This document shows, in pieces, positions 1-8,705 of a stretch of 64,000 bases of DNA (its first letter is position 1; every line of letters starts with the position of its first letter). Position numbers and translations under genes: made by a program. This stretch comes from an uncultured Nonlabens sp. (GTDB lineage Bacteria > Bacteroidota > Bacteroidia > Flavobacteriales > Flavobacteriaceae): NCBI RefSeq assembly GCF_947495285.1, contig NZ_CANLXZ010000017.1:1-64000 (forward strand), in the 5' to 3' direction. The notes beneath the pieces were generated by a model. That model was not told the DNA's origin and made no database searches. It saw nothing but the letters and a program-made list of their open reading frames with translations.

Positions 1-90
1 AAAAACAATAAAACAGCTAATCAAACCAGTAAAATGGTTAGGTTTGATATGTCTTAAATTTATTTAGGACAGGATTGTTATAAAATATTT

Positions 91-131
91 AAAGTCCTGT
101 TTTTTTAGCTTAAAAAACAGGACTTTTTTTT
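91..131. terminator. Intrinsic terminator, probably bidirectional
   Basis: Two 15-base arms (91-105 and 112-126) with a GTCCTG/CAGGAC core pair around a 6-base loop. T-rich runs on both sides let it act in either direction. It probably ends a gene lying before the window. Confidence 0.8.
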
Positions 132-148
132 ATTGCTAAATTTTCTGT

Positions 149-280
149 ATGTTTATCATGCTAATAAAAATCATCATTATCGTGGAAGTTGCAAGATATT
201 TTATAATCAGTGTTGCTATAGTTATCGTACTACTTTTAGTAGTTACTTTTATTAAAAACCGTAAGAAGAGACGGTCATAA
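149..280 (+). CDS. Small single-span membrane protein (hypothetical)
   Basis: An open frame of 43 codons starts at ATG 149; a second ATG at 158 would give 40 residues. It encodes a strongly hydrophobic stretch (roughly residues 17-34) followed by a basic tail, KNRKKRRS. This is the composition of a small inner-membrane protein with a cytoplasmic positive C-terminus. It lies just after a terminator and about 160 bp before pepP on the same strand. I do not recognise the family. A hydrophobic AT-rich ORF of this length can arise by chance, so the call rests on the membrane-plus-basic-tail pattern only. Confidence 0.4.
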   Translation: MFIMLIKIIIIVEVARYFIISVAIVIVLLLVVTFIKNRKKRRS

Positions 281-386
281 ATAATTTTAAGATCTTTTAA
301 AAAGTGTTTAAGATCTTGTTGTTAATGAATTCTAGTTTTCTTTGTTGTCTATTGAGCTATTCTTACCTTGCGGGAGGTTGTAGTTC

Positions 387-402
387 CGCTTTCGCGAAAG
401 CG
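387..402. repeat. Iterated 16-bp palindrome, copy 1
   Basis: Exact CGCTTTCGCGAAAGCG in the untranslated DNA 42 bp before pepP. Flanks are TTC on the left and AAA on the right, so the dyad does not extend perfectly. Confidence 0.95.
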
Positions 403-443
403 AAACACAAACCATTACCCTAACTCAATTATAGATTTTACAT

Positions 444-1736
444 ATGAAATATCATCCTATAAATTCGGCTCTTTTTATCAAAAACCGTAAGAACTTTATG
501 GCCAAAATGAAGCCGTCTAGTCTAGCCGTTTTTAATTCTAACGATGTTTTTACTACAGGAGCTGATAGTACACTGCCGTTTAAACAACATCGTGATATAT
601 TCTATCTAAGTGGCGCAGACCAAGAAAATACTATTTTAGTATTATTTCCAGATAGTTCTGATCCAGCGCATAAAGAAGTACTTTTTGTTACTGAAACTAA
701 TGCGCATATCGCCGTATGGGAAGGTGAAAAACTAACCAAAGAAAAAGCGACTGAAATAACTGGTATCAAAACGGTGTACTGGTTAAGTGATTTTGATAAG
801 AAGTTTTTTGAAATGATGACTCAGTGCGATACCATCTATTTTAATACTAACGAGCATTACCGCCAGTCTGTAGAATTAGAAAGTCGTGAAGACCGATTTA
901 TAAAAAAAACCAAATCACAATACCCAGCGCATAATTATGCAAAGTCTGCACCTATTATGCAACGTTTAAGAGCGGTTAAAGATCAAATAGAGATAGATTT
1001 AATCCAGAAGGCTTGTGATATTACTAATGCAGGTTTCCGTCGTGTACTAGATTTTGTGAAACCTGGTGTGATGGAATATGAGATAGAGGCAGAGTTTTTA
1101 CATGAATTTATAAGAAACCGTAGTGACGGTTTTGCTTACACGCCTATTATTGCGAGTGGTAATAACGCAAATGTATTGCACTATATAGAAAATAATCAAG
1201 AATGTAAGAGTGACGATTTAATTCTTATAGACGCTGGTGCGCAGTATGCTAATTATGCAAGTGATATGTCTAGAACTATACCAGTTAATGGCCGTTTTAC
1301 AGACAGACAGAAACAAGTGTATAACGCTGTGTTGAGAGTGAAAAATGAGGCTACTAAAATGCTTGTTCCTGGAACCTTGTGGAAAGAATACCATGTTGAG
1401 GTAGGTAAGATAATGACTAAAGAGCTTTTAGAACTAGGTCTTATCGATAAGGCAGATGTTGCAAATGAAAATCCCAACTGGCCGGCCTATAAAAAATATT
1501 TTATGCATGGTACGTCTCATCACATGGGACTAGACACTCATGATTACGGTATTTTATGGGAGCCTATGCAAGCAGGAAATGTGTTTACTGTAGAGCCAGG
1601 CATTTATATACCAGAAGAAGGTTTTGGTATACGACTAGAAGATGATGTGGTTATCAATAGTAGTGGTGCGCCATTTAACCTTATGAGAGATATTCCTATA
1701 GAGGCAGAAGAAATAGAAGATATAATGAACGCTTAA
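444..1736 (+). CDS. pepP: Xaa-Pro aminopeptidase (aminopeptidase P, M24B)
   Basis: Cytoplasmic dinuclear-metal peptidase that removes an N-terminal residue preceding proline. The 430 residues match the family length. The N-terminal half (about 1-175) is the creatinase-like domain and the C-terminal half is the pita-bread catalytic domain. The predicted metal ligands are all present: D263 in LIDAGA, D274 in ASDMSR, H359 in HGTSHHMGL, E384 in TVEPGIY and E399 in IRLEDD, with spacing like that of E. coli PepP. Start at ATG 444 fits the full N-terminal domain. It stands alone, followed by a separate amidase gene after about 90 bp. No lesion seen. Confidence 0.93.
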   Translation: MKYHPINSALFIKNRKNFMAKMKPSSLAVFNSNDVFTTGADSTLPFKQHRDIFYLSGADQENTILVLFPDSSDPAHKEVLFVTETNAHIAVWEGEKLTKEKATEITGIKTVYWLSDFDKKFFEMMTQCDTIYFNTNEHYRQSVELESREDRFIKKTKSQYPAHNYAKSAPIMQRLRAVKDQIEIDLIQKACDITNAGFRRVLDFVKPGVMEYEIEAEFLHEFIRNRSDGFAYTPIIASGNNANVLHYIENNQECKSDDLILIDAGAQYANYASDMSRTIPVNGRFTDRQKQVYNAVLRVKNEATKMLVPGTLWKEYHVEVGKIMTKELLELGLIDKADVANENPNWPAYKKYFMHGTSHHMGLDTHDYGILWEPMQAGNVFTVEPGIYIPEEGFGIRLEDDVVINSSGAPFNLMRDIPIEAEEIEDIMNA

Positions 1737-1825
1737 TGTTGTAGTATTTATTTTATATTCTATCACTTATATCATGGGCAGTGCTTTAAATAGTTCTGCC
1801 TGTTTTTTTAATTTAAAACATACTT

Positions 1826-2602
1826 ATGAAAAAGGATATTTTAAAAACATCGATTATTCAATCATCCTTAGTTTGGGAAAATCCGAAAAAAAATTTAAAG
1901 AATTTTGCTAAGAAGATAGAATTACTCTACGGAAGAACAGATTTAGTGGTGCTTCCTGAAATGTTCACTACAGGTTTCTCTATGAGGGCTGATGGTCTTG
2001 CTTGTGACTCTGGTGTTATCGATTATTTAAAAGATCATGCCATGAGAGGCGGTTTTGCTATTTATGGAAGTGTCATGTTTCAAATTGCTGATAAATTTGT
2101 TAACCGCGGTATTTTCATGCGTCCTGATGGATCTTCTACTATTTATGATAAAAGACACACCTTTACACTTGCTGGTGAGCATGAGGTGTACAATAAGGGT
2201 GAAAAAGCCGCTGTGGCAGAATATCTAGGCTGGAGATTTAATTTACAAATCTGTTATGACTTGCGTTTTCCTGTTTTTGCTAGAAATACTAGTAATTATG
2301 ATGTGCTCCTATATGTGGCTAACTGGCCCGTACCTAGAATAAACGCCTGGGATGCTCTATTAAAAGCTCGTGCCATTGAAAACATGAGTTACTGCATAGG
2401 CGTGAACCGAGTAGGAACAGATGGTACAGGAATGGATTACAACGGACACTCTCAAGTTTATGACGTTTTAGGTAATGAATTACTTAATCAACCTTGGGAA
2501 GAAGAAGGAATACAAACTATTGATATTCATAAATCTCAAATTGAGAGATACCGTTCTGAGTTGCGCTTTCTAGAAGATAGAGATCAGTTTACTTTAAATT
2601 GA
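1826..2602 (+). CDS. Nitrilase-superfamily amidohydrolase (YafV / omega-amidase type)
   Basis: Cytoplasmic carbon-nitrogen hydrolase of 258 residues. The Glu-Lys-Cys triad is visible: E45 in VLPEMFTTGF, K109 in IYDKRHTF and C143 in LQICYDLRFP. The sequence around these residues matches the YafV/Nit2 branch, which hydrolyses alpha-ketoglutaramate and related omega-amides produced by glutamine transaminases and so acts in metabolite repair. Substrate is inferred from family resemblance. The 3' end overlaps the convergent lipoprotein gene by 14 bp, so there is no room for a terminator between them. Confidence 0.88.
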   Translation: MKKDILKTSIIQSSLVWENPKKNLKNFAKKIELLYGRTDLVVLPEMFTTGFSMRADGLACDSGVIDYLKDHAMRGGFAIYGSVMFQIADKFVNRGIFMRPDGSSTIYDKRHTFTLAGEHEVYNKGEKAAVAEYLGWRFNLQICYDLRFPVFARNTSNYDVLLYVANWPVPRINAWDALLKARAIENMSYCIGVNRVGTDGTGMDYNGHSQVYDVLGNELLNQPWEEEGIQTIDIHKSQIERYRSELRFLEDRDQFTLN

Positions 2603-4211
2603 GTTTGTAAACTCCGTCCCAATTAGGTTTTAATTTTACTACTTCAGGATAGTAAACTACCTTTTCTGGTTGTATGCCTTTTAAGAAATTACCTGCATCA
2701 TATTTGCCATTTCTGTTCGCGTCATAAACTACTCTTATATAGTAATCTCCAGGATTGAGATAGAAGAAGTTATAAGTTCCATTCTTATCAACTGACTGTT
2801 GTAATTCTATACTTAAATCCTTTTTTGTAATTTGAATAACAATAGGGAATGCACTTGTATTATTTATGCTAACAATAATGTTACCTAGAGATGTTGATTT
2901 TACCGTGTTGAAACTATAGCTTAATGTATCTGTATTTTTCTCGCCGTAAAAATCTGTTACAGCACCTGGTAAAAGGGTTAGATTATATTTTTGAGACTCT
3001 TTTCTTTCAAAGTCTACTATAGCATTGTTTTTAAGACTGTCTAACCTTGTGGTAAAAGATATTTGTAGACTGTCCTTATCAATAAGTTTCATGAAACTGG
3101 TGTCCACCTTTTCTATAGGAGTAGATGCTGAAAAGGTGAAGGGTTTATGTAGTGAGAAATCAGTGCCTTTCTTTATGCTCAACGTGTCTTTGGTAAGTTC
3201 TTTTAAACGCACTTTAAATTCTTTCTCTTGGTTTGAAACTGTTGTACTTATCATAACAGAATCTTGTTTAATAACCGGTTGATACCAGTATTGTAAAGTG
3301 TCTTTTTTTTCTAATTGTGTTAAGCGGCTTTTGGTAATTAGTGATTTGTCAGTAGGTTCTATTTTTAAATTCTCTACGTTTCCTGTATAACCTACATATA
3401 GTCTAGATAGAGCCTGTTGTGTGATTTTTTTAATGCTAGGGTCCAGCTCTTGCTGGTACATGTTAAGTTCATAAATCTTATCACTAGGAATAGTTATGTG
3501 TTCTGTGATAAAGCCTATTTTATCTCTTGTTACATCAAAGCGTAAATCATAATTTTCTTCTTTTAGAGCTACCATTTTATAAGTACCTTCTTTAAGGTTT
3601 TCCATAGTAAAGGTAGTCAGACTGTCTAGAGTATTTAGAACATATCGCGGTTGTTCTTTGTATACAACACTATCTGTGTACTCTTCATTTACTTCATATA
3701 GTAAAACGTTTACAAATTCTTCTGCCTCATAATTTAATGCATCTGTTATTTTACCTTTTAAGGTTAAGGAGTCTATCACCGTACCGGTACTGAAAACGTA
3801 TTTAAAAAATGGATAAGGATTCCCTTCATTATTGTCTACTATACTTTGTCCAAAATTGAGAACATAAGTGGTATTATCCTTTAATGTGTCGGTAATCTCT
3901 ATAGTTATTTTTTTTGATGGAGTCCCTTGTGGTGTAATAGTAGGACGCGTTTTTAAAGGTGGTGATATAACTAGTTGTTTTTGTAAATCATTGAGTTTTA
4001 CAAATTCGTCAAATTCTATCTCGATAATGCGATTCTTGAAATTACGAGTATAATTATCTGGATACATGCGTAATATTACCGGCGGCTTTTCATCTACTGG
4101 ACCACCTGTAGGTGTGCCTTTTTTTGCACATTGAACTAATGTGATGGCTATGAATAGAACTGCGAGTATATTTAAAAAATGTTTTTTCACTGGTATATTT
4201 AACGAGTGCAA
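2589..4211 (-). CDS. Ig-like-domain outer-membrane lipoprotein (hypothetical)
   Basis: A 540-residue predicted lipoprotein. A signal peptide ends in a lipobox with the acylated cysteine at C28 (LVQC). The mature N-terminus is basic and glycine-rich, without the acidic run that directs Bacteroidota lipoproteins to the cell surface, so a periplasm-facing location is more likely. Residues about 42-140 form a bacterial Ig-like domain of the SbsA type (PPVILRMYPD to YVFSTG), a common arrangement in Flavobacteriaceae. The C-terminal part includes a carboxypeptidase-regulatory-like segment near the end (YYIRVVYDANRNGKYD). Function unknown; attachment or envelope scaffolding is a guess. Convergent with the amidase gene. 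Confidence 0.8.
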   Translation of the reverse strand: MHSLNIPVKKHFLNILAVLFIAITLVQCAKKGTPTGGPVDEKPPVILRMYPDNYTRNFKNRIIEIEFDEFVKLNDLQKQLVISPPLKTRPTITPQGTPSKKITIEITDTLKDNTTYVLNFGQSIVDNNEGNPYPFFKYVFSTGTVIDSLTLKGKITDALNYEAEEFVNVLLYEVNEEYTDSVVYKEQPRYVLNTLDSLTTFTMENLKEGTYKMVALKEENYDLRFDVTRDKIGFITEHITIPSDKIYELNMYQQELDPSIKKITQQALSRLYVGYTGNVENLKIEPTDKSLITKSRLTQLEKKDTLQYWYQPVIKQDSVMISTTVSNQEKEFKVRLKELTKDTLSIKKGTDFSLHKPFTFSASTPIEKVDTSFMKLIDKDSLQISFTTRLDSLKNNAIVDFERKESQKYNLTLLPGAVTDFYGEKNTDTLSYSFNTVKSTSLGNIIVSINNTSAFPIVIQITKKDLSIELQQSVDKNGTYNFFYLNPGDYYIRVVYDANRNGKYDAGNFLKGIQPEKVVYYPEVVKLKPNWDGVYKLNLK

Positions 4212-4289
4212 TTTAAGATGATTGTTTTAAATTAGTTCTATTAAGTTTCAATTTTGCTGTTTATGAAGTTCTCTACTCTTTTTTTTTCT

Positions 4290-4600
4290 CGCTTTAAGCT
4301 TTTTAAGTTTATGGAGGTGCGCTAGTGATGTGGATGATGTTGTGGTGAACCGAGCAGTGCTCGATTTCACAAAAAAATTACCGGTACACAATGCTATTAT
4401 TAATATGGAATGCTGGTATTATCGGGATAGGCCAGATGAAAAGTTATGAAAGCAGTGTGATTAAGTCTGTTAAAACAAATGAGGATGGAACCTATCAACT
4501 AACTTTTCTCAAAAGTGCATTTCTTAGTTTTACGATTAATGCAGATAGATATAAGAAACAAGAATTAGGTGAATACATAAATACTAGAAAGGTAAATTGA
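4290..4600 (+). pseudogene. Broken carboxypeptidase-regulatory-like fragment
   Basis: Two frames on the plus strand join into one recognisable pattern. From about 4330 one frame reads VDDVVVNRAVLDF and then NAIINMECWYYRDRPDE before a stop near 4447. The next frame, open from 4391, then reads SYESSVIKSVKTNEDGTYQL and continues to a stop at 4600. Joined, they resemble a short secreted beta-sandwich domain of the carboxypeptidase D regulatory type (strand, aromatic WYY, KTNEDGTY turn). A single frameshift around 4425-4445 would explain the break. No clear signal peptide or start is seen upstream. The 4391-4600 ORF alone would lack the first half of the domain. Confidence 0.5.
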
Positions 4601-4616
4601 ACTACCATTATGAAAT

Positions 4617-4654
4617 AAAAAATCCCTTTGCATTAAATAACAAAGGGATTTTAT
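4617..4654 (-). terminator. clpX terminator
   Basis: Arms AATCCCTTTG (4621-4630) and CAAAGGGATT (4641-4650) flank a 10-base loop. On the minus strand the stem is followed by a T run, about 20 bp beyond the clpX stop. Confidence 0.85.
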
Positions 4655-4675
4655 TGGGTAAATTAATGAAGTGGT

Positions 4676-5911
4676 TTAACTCACTGCTTTTAATTTTTGA
4701 ATAGCACTTTTGTCTAATTTAGATGCGGCATATTCTTTAGTAACTATTAATTCTTTAGTATCGCCACCTGGCATGTCGAACATGGCGTCTGTAAGAATCG
4801 CTTCACATAAAGAACGTAGTCCACGTGCTCCTAGCTTATACTCAATAGCTTTTTCTACTATGTAGGTAAGCGCATCGTCGGTGATAGTGAAATCAATCTC
4901 ATCCATGTCAAACAATTTTTTGTATTGTTTTACAATGGCATTTTTAGGCTCTGTAAGTATAGCTCTTAACGTATTTGCGTCTAGCGGATTCATGTACGTT
5001 AATACAGGTAAACGACCTATGATTTCTGGAATCATCCCAAAATCTTTAATATCTTTAGGTATAATATATTGTAACAGATTATCTTTTTCTACCACACCAT
5101 CGTTAGAAATACTGGCGCTGAAGCCTACAGCCTGCATGTTTAATCGCTTGCGTATTACTTTTTCAATACCGTCAAAGGCGCCACCAGCGATAAACAAGAT
5201 GTTCTCTGTATTTACCTCTATAAATTTTTGATCTGGATGTTTGCGACCACCTTTGGGCGGTACGTTTACCACAGTTCCTTCTAGTAATTTAAGAAGTCCT
5301 TGTTGTACACCTTCTCCAGACACATCTCTAGTAATAGATGGGTTATCACTCTTGCGGGCAATTTTATCTACCTCGTCTATAAAAACGATTCCTGTTTGTG
5401 CTTTTTCAAGATTATAGTCTGCTGCCTGTAATAATCTAGTTAAGATACTTTCTACATCTTCTCCTACATATCCAGCCTCAGTAAGTACCGTTGCGTCTAC
5501 TATGGCAAGAGGAACGTTTAACATTTTTGCAATTGTTTTTGCAATAAGTGTTTTACCAGTTCCTGTTTGTCCTACCATCATGATGTTAGATTTTTGTATC
5601 TCTACATCATCATCGGTATTTTTTTGTAATAATCTTTTATAGTGGTTATAAACCGCTACAGACATTACTTTTTTAGTAAATTCTTGCCCTATGATGTATT
5701 CATCAAGAAAAGCTTTTATAGCCTTAGGTTTTTTAAGTTCTAATTCTGCACTAGAAACTCCAGGTTTATCCACTGTAGTATCTTCGAGAACTATTCCATG
5801 AGCCTGCTCAATACAGCGGTCACAAATATGTGCATCCAGTCCTGCGATAAGCAAATTAGTTTCTGCTTTATTGCGTCCACAAAAGCTACATTCTAGTTGT
5901 TCTTTACTCAT
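4676..5911 (-). CDS. clpX: ATP-dependent Clp protease unfoldase ClpX
   Basis: Hexameric AAA+ unfoldase that feeds tagged or regulatory proteins into ClpP. At 411 residues it is of normal length. The N-terminal zinc-binding domain carries C8, C11, C30 and C33. Walker A is GQTGTGKT (114-121), the pore loop is GYVG (147-150) and Walker B is IVFIDE (175-180). The ClpP-docking tripeptide is VGF at about 262-264, where E. coli has IGF. A sensor-2 arginine lies in LGARGLRS. Its partner clpP lies upstream in the same orientation, separated by about 160 bp that contain a palindrome copy, so the two may be transcribed separately. Confidence 0.97.
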   Translation of the reverse strand: MSKEQLECSFCGRNKAETNLLIAGLDAHICDRCIEQAHGIVLEDTTVDKPGVSSAELELKKPKAIKAFLDEYIIGQEFTKKVMSVAVYNHYKRLLQKNTDDDVEIQKSNIMMVGQTGTGKTLIAKTIAKMLNVPLAIVDATVLTEAGYVGEDVESILTRLLQAADYNLEKAQTGIVFIDEVDKIARKSDNPSITRDVSGEGVQQGLLKLLEGTVVNVPPKGGRKHPDQKFIEVNTENILFIAGGAFDGIEKVIRKRLNMQAVGFSASISNDGVVEKDNLLQYIIPKDIKDFGMIPEIIGRLPVLTYMNPLDANTLRAILTEPKNAIVKQYKKLFDMDEIDFTITDDALTYIVEKAIEYKLGARGLRSLCEAILTDAMFDMPGGDTKELIVTKEYAASKLDKSAIQKLKAVS

Positions 5912-6023
5912 ATTTCTGTTTTTGACACGATAGTTTGTGCCTTTTTAGATAGGAGTCGTTTTTCTATAAGGTTAGAAATACGATTCTTAATTTTAATATA
6001 GGCAGTTTAATTGTTGTGGTTTC

Positions 6024-6039
6024 CGCTTTCGCGAAAGCG
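6024..6039. repeat. Iterated 16-bp palindrome, copy 2
   Basis: Exact core between clpP and clpX. The dyad extends to 22 bp here (6021-6042), with TTC and GAA on the outer sides. Confidence 0.95.
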
Positions 6040-6072
6040 GAATAACCACTAATTATATTGCAAGAATTGATC

Positions 6073-6747
6073 TTAGTCTCTTCTTAGTACTTCGTCTATC
6101 ATACCGTATTCCTTAGCCTCATCTGCTTTCATCCAGTAATCGCGGTCAGAGTCTGCATAGACTTTATCATAAGTTTGTCCAGAATGCTTTGCTATGATGG
6201 TGTATAATTCTTCTCTAAGTTTTACAACCTCACGAGCCGTGATTTCTATATCACTAGCCTGGCCTTGTGCTCCACTAGAAACCTGGTGTATCATTACACG
6301 ACTGTGTGGTAAAGCACTACGCTTACCTTGGGCACCGGCGCACAACAAGACAGCTCCCATACTTGCGGCCATGCCTGTACAGATAGTGGCTACATCTGGC
6401 TTTATGAACTGCATCGTGTCATATATGCCTAGTCCAGCATAAACACTACCGCCTGGTGAGTTTATATAGATCTGTATGTCTTTATTTGCGTCTGCACTTT
6501 CTAAGAAAAGCAGTTGCGCCTGTATAATGTTTGCTACTTGATCATTTACTCCGGTTCCCATGAAAATGATGCGATCCATCATTAAACGTGAGAATACGTC
6601 AAAGATCGCGATATTCATCTGGCGTTCTTCTATAATGTTAGGAGTAAGATTAGTTGGGTACATGCTACCCATAATTTTATCGTAATACATAGGATTTACT
6701 CCTTGATCTTTTACGGCAAATTTTTCAAATTCTTTAGATATGTCCAT
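6073..6747 (-). CDS. clpP: ATP-dependent Clp protease proteolytic subunit ClpP
   Basis: Serine peptidase that forms the tetradecameric chamber paired with ClpX. At 224 residues it is slightly long because of an N-terminal extension (about 30 residues) before the core, which may be a propeptide. The catalytic triad has canonical spacing: S129 in GMAASMG, H154 in VMIHQ and D203 in DRDYWM. Upstream is tig, the classic tig-clpP-clpX order, but a hairpin with a T run lies between tig and clpP. Confidence 0.97.
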   Translation of the reverse strand: MDISKEFEKFAVKDQGVNPMYYDKIMGSMYPTNLTPNIIEERQMNIAIFDVFSRLMMDRIIFMGTGVNDQVANIIQAQLLFLESADANKDIQIYINSPGGSVYAGLGIYDTMQFIKPDVATICTGMAASMGAVLLCAGAQGKRSALPHSRVMIHQVSSGAQGQASDIEITAREVVKLREELYTIIAKHSGQTYDKVYADSDRDYWMKADEAKEYGMIDEVLRRD

Positions 6748-6771
6748 GTTGTAATGATACTATATGAGTGA

Positions 6772-6811
6772 TAAAAAAGGCGTTAACTAATTGATAAAAT
6801 AGTCAACGCCT
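6772..6811 (-). terminator. Terminator or attenuator between tig and clpP
   Basis: Arms AGGCGTTAACT (6778-6788) and AGTCAACGCCT (6801-6811), with one mismatch, around a 12-base loop. On the minus strand the stem is followed by TTTTTTAT. It lies after tig and before the clpP start. Confidence 0.75.
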
Positions 6812-6839
6812 AAAGATATGAATTATTGACAGGAATAAA

Positions 6840-8168
6840 TTATACTTCGTAAGCTTCTTTAATGAAGTCTTCGTAGGTCATTTCTTTCTTTTTCAATTTT
6901 GCGTTTGCTTTGAAGAAATCTAGCATTTTCTCGTTTTGTAGTTGCTCGCTCATGCGTTTTACTTCTTCTTGATTGCTCATGATACGTGCCACTACACTAT
7001 CTACTTCTTCGTCAGTTGCGCCAGTATGACCGTACTGAGCCATCTGTAAACGTATCATTTTACGAGAATATTCCTGTAGATCTTCAAACTTTAATTGTAA
7101 TTCTTCATTGTTTTTTACAATGTTAGATTCAATTAGTTGATATCTCAATCCTTTTTCAGAACGCTCGTACTCTGCGGCAGCTTCTTCTTCTGTTAATTCA
7201 TTCTCGCCATTACTTGCGATCCATCTTTTAAGGAAGTCTGCTGGAAGATCAAATTTTGTGTTCTCAATAAGTGATTCTGTAACGTCTGTTAATAATTTCT
7301 GATCTGTTTGTTGAGCAAATTGTTTGCCTGCGTCTTCACGTAGTTTTTCAACCAGTTCTTCTTCACTCTTGATAACATCTTTTCCAAAAAGCTTGTCAAA
7401 GAATTCTTGATTTAACTCTGCTTTTTCACGCTCGTTAACTTCAGTGATTTCAAAAGTTACAGGTGTTTCAAGACCTTGTGCTTTATCTTGCTCTAATTTA
7501 AGAAAATTCATTAGATCGTGATCATCATTAAAAAGATCTTTTGTTTTAAGTTCTAAAGAGTCACCTATTTTAGCACCTATGAATTTCTTAAGATTAGTCT
7601 TTCCTTTGATTTTTGATGTAGAAAACGTAGCGTCAGAATTGATTTCTTCGTCGTCATTTCTGAAAACTCCGGTAACTTCATTTCCTTCTTCCACTTCTTT
7701 CTTTGCAATTAACTTACCATATTGCTCACGTATGCGATCGATCTGGTCGTTGATTGTTTTATCATCAGTTTTTATTTCATATTGTGTAATGGCTTTTTTA
7801 CCTTTTACATCTACATCAAATTCTGGAGCTAAGCCTACTTCAAATTCAAAAGTAAAATTATCTTGATCCCAGTTAATATCTTCTTGAGTCTTAGGAAGTG
7901 GGTTTCCTAAAAGGTTCATTTTTTCACTGGTGATGAATTTATTAAGTTGAGATTGAGTCAGTTTATTGATCTCTTCTACTAATACGGGAATGCGGTATTT
8001 TTTATTGATAAGGCTAGCAGGTACATGGCCTTTTCTAAAACCAGGTATGTTTGCTGTCTTGCGGTGAGTTGCAAGTACGTTATCTACTTGGTGGTGATAA
8101 TCTGCCTTTTCAATTTCTATGGTAATTGTCGCATTTAATGCGTCTGTGTCCGTACGTTTTATATTCAT
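6840..8168 (-). CDS. tig: Trigger factor (ribosome-bound chaperone)
   Basis: Cytoplasmic chaperone that docks at the ribosomal tunnel exit and shields nascent chains. At 442 residues it matches the family. The ribosome-binding signature is GFRKGHVP (43-50). A middle domain at about 150-245 occupies the FKBP-like prolyl isomerase position but is divergent, as is usual in Bacteroidota. The helical C-terminal arm region follows. It heads the tig-clpP-clpX gene order. The start at 8168 gives the expected N-terminus. Confidence 0.95.
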   Translation of the reverse strand: MNIKRTDTDALNATITIEIEKADYHHQVDNVLATHRKTANIPGFRKGHVPASLINKKYRIPVLVEEINKLTQSQLNKFITSEKMNLLGNPLPKTQEDINWDQDNFTFEFEVGLAPEFDVDVKGKKAITQYEIKTDDKTINDQIDRIREQYGKLIAKKEVEEGNEVTGVFRNDDEEINSDATFSTSKIKGKTNLKKFIGAKIGDSLELKTKDLFNDDHDLMNFLKLEQDKAQGLETPVTFEITEVNEREKAELNQEFFDKLFGKDVIKSEEELVEKLREDAGKQFAQQTDQKLLTDVTESLIENTKFDLPADFLKRWIASNGENELTEEEAAAEYERSEKGLRYQLIESNIVKNNEELQLKFEDLQEYSRKMIRLQMAQYGHTGATDEEVDSVVARIMSNQEEVKRMSEQLQNEKMLDFFKANAKLKKKEMTYEDFIKEAYEV

Positions 8169-8277
8169 TTAAAGACTTTTTTATGCTGTTAAAATTGGGC
8201 TGCAAAATTAAGCTTTATTTACTAGTTATCAAAGTGTTTGTCTTATTGCTATGGACCTACGTGGTGGTTAGATATTC

Positions 8278-8625
8278 TCAGTTATCTTCTTTGTCTAATA
8301 ATTTAAAGAGAAAAGATCGTGCCGCTGCGAGTAATAGTGAAAATATAAATGCCCAAAATACACTTGTTACCGTAAAATCGTCTACAAACCAGTCTGCTAG
8401 GTAGATAATGATAACGTTTATAAATAATAAAAATATACCTAATGTGACTATAGTTATAGGTAAGGTAAGTATAACAAGTATGGGTTTTACTATAAAATTT
8501 AATATAGATAAGGTAAGGGCAACTAGTATGGCGCTTACATAATTAGTAATACCTATACCTGGTAAGATTTGTGCCAGTCCCATTACTAGTGCAGCCGTAA
8601 TAAGTAATTTTATAATGAATCTCAT
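8278..8625 (-). CDS. Small integral membrane protein of the phage-holin-4-like family
   Basis: A 115-residue protein with about four hydrophobic segments, resembling the chromosomal family labelled phage holin family (PF04020-like; signature NFIVKPILVILTLPITIVTLG). Despite the name these are not phage genes, and the function is unknown. The frame is open up to 8685, but those extra codons run through the upstream transcription terminator (8640-8683). The first ATG after the hairpin, at 8625, gives the normal N-terminus RFIIKLLITA, so I chose that start. It follows the SGNH lipoprotein gene in the same orientation. Confidence 0.85.
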   Translation of the reverse strand: MRFIIKLLITAALVMGLAQILPGIGITNYVSAILVALTLSILNFIVKPILVILTLPITIVTLGIFLLFINVIIIYLADWFVDDFTVTSVFWAFIFSLLLAAARSFLFKLLDKEDN

Positions 8626-8639
8626 ACTATAGAATTTGT

Positions 8640-8683
8640 GTAAAAATAAAAAATCTGCTGAAGAACGAGCCTTCAGCAGATTC
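8640..8683 (-). terminator. Terminator of the SGNH lipoprotein operon
   Basis: Perfect 12-bp arms (8652-8663 and 8671-8682; AATCTGCTGAAG and its complement) around a 7-base loop. The minus strand reads into a T run. It excludes a longer start for the downstream membrane gene. Confidence 0.9.
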
Positions 8684-8705
8684 ATATAGAAATAATATGC
8701 TCTGT

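Noticed and set aside
8278-8625. A prophage remnant suggested by the holin-like name
   Set aside because: This family is chromosomal and no other phage gene is present.
8626-8685. Longer N-terminus for the holin-like membrane protein
   Set aside because: These codons run through a perfect transcription terminator; the ATG at 8625 gives the normal protein.
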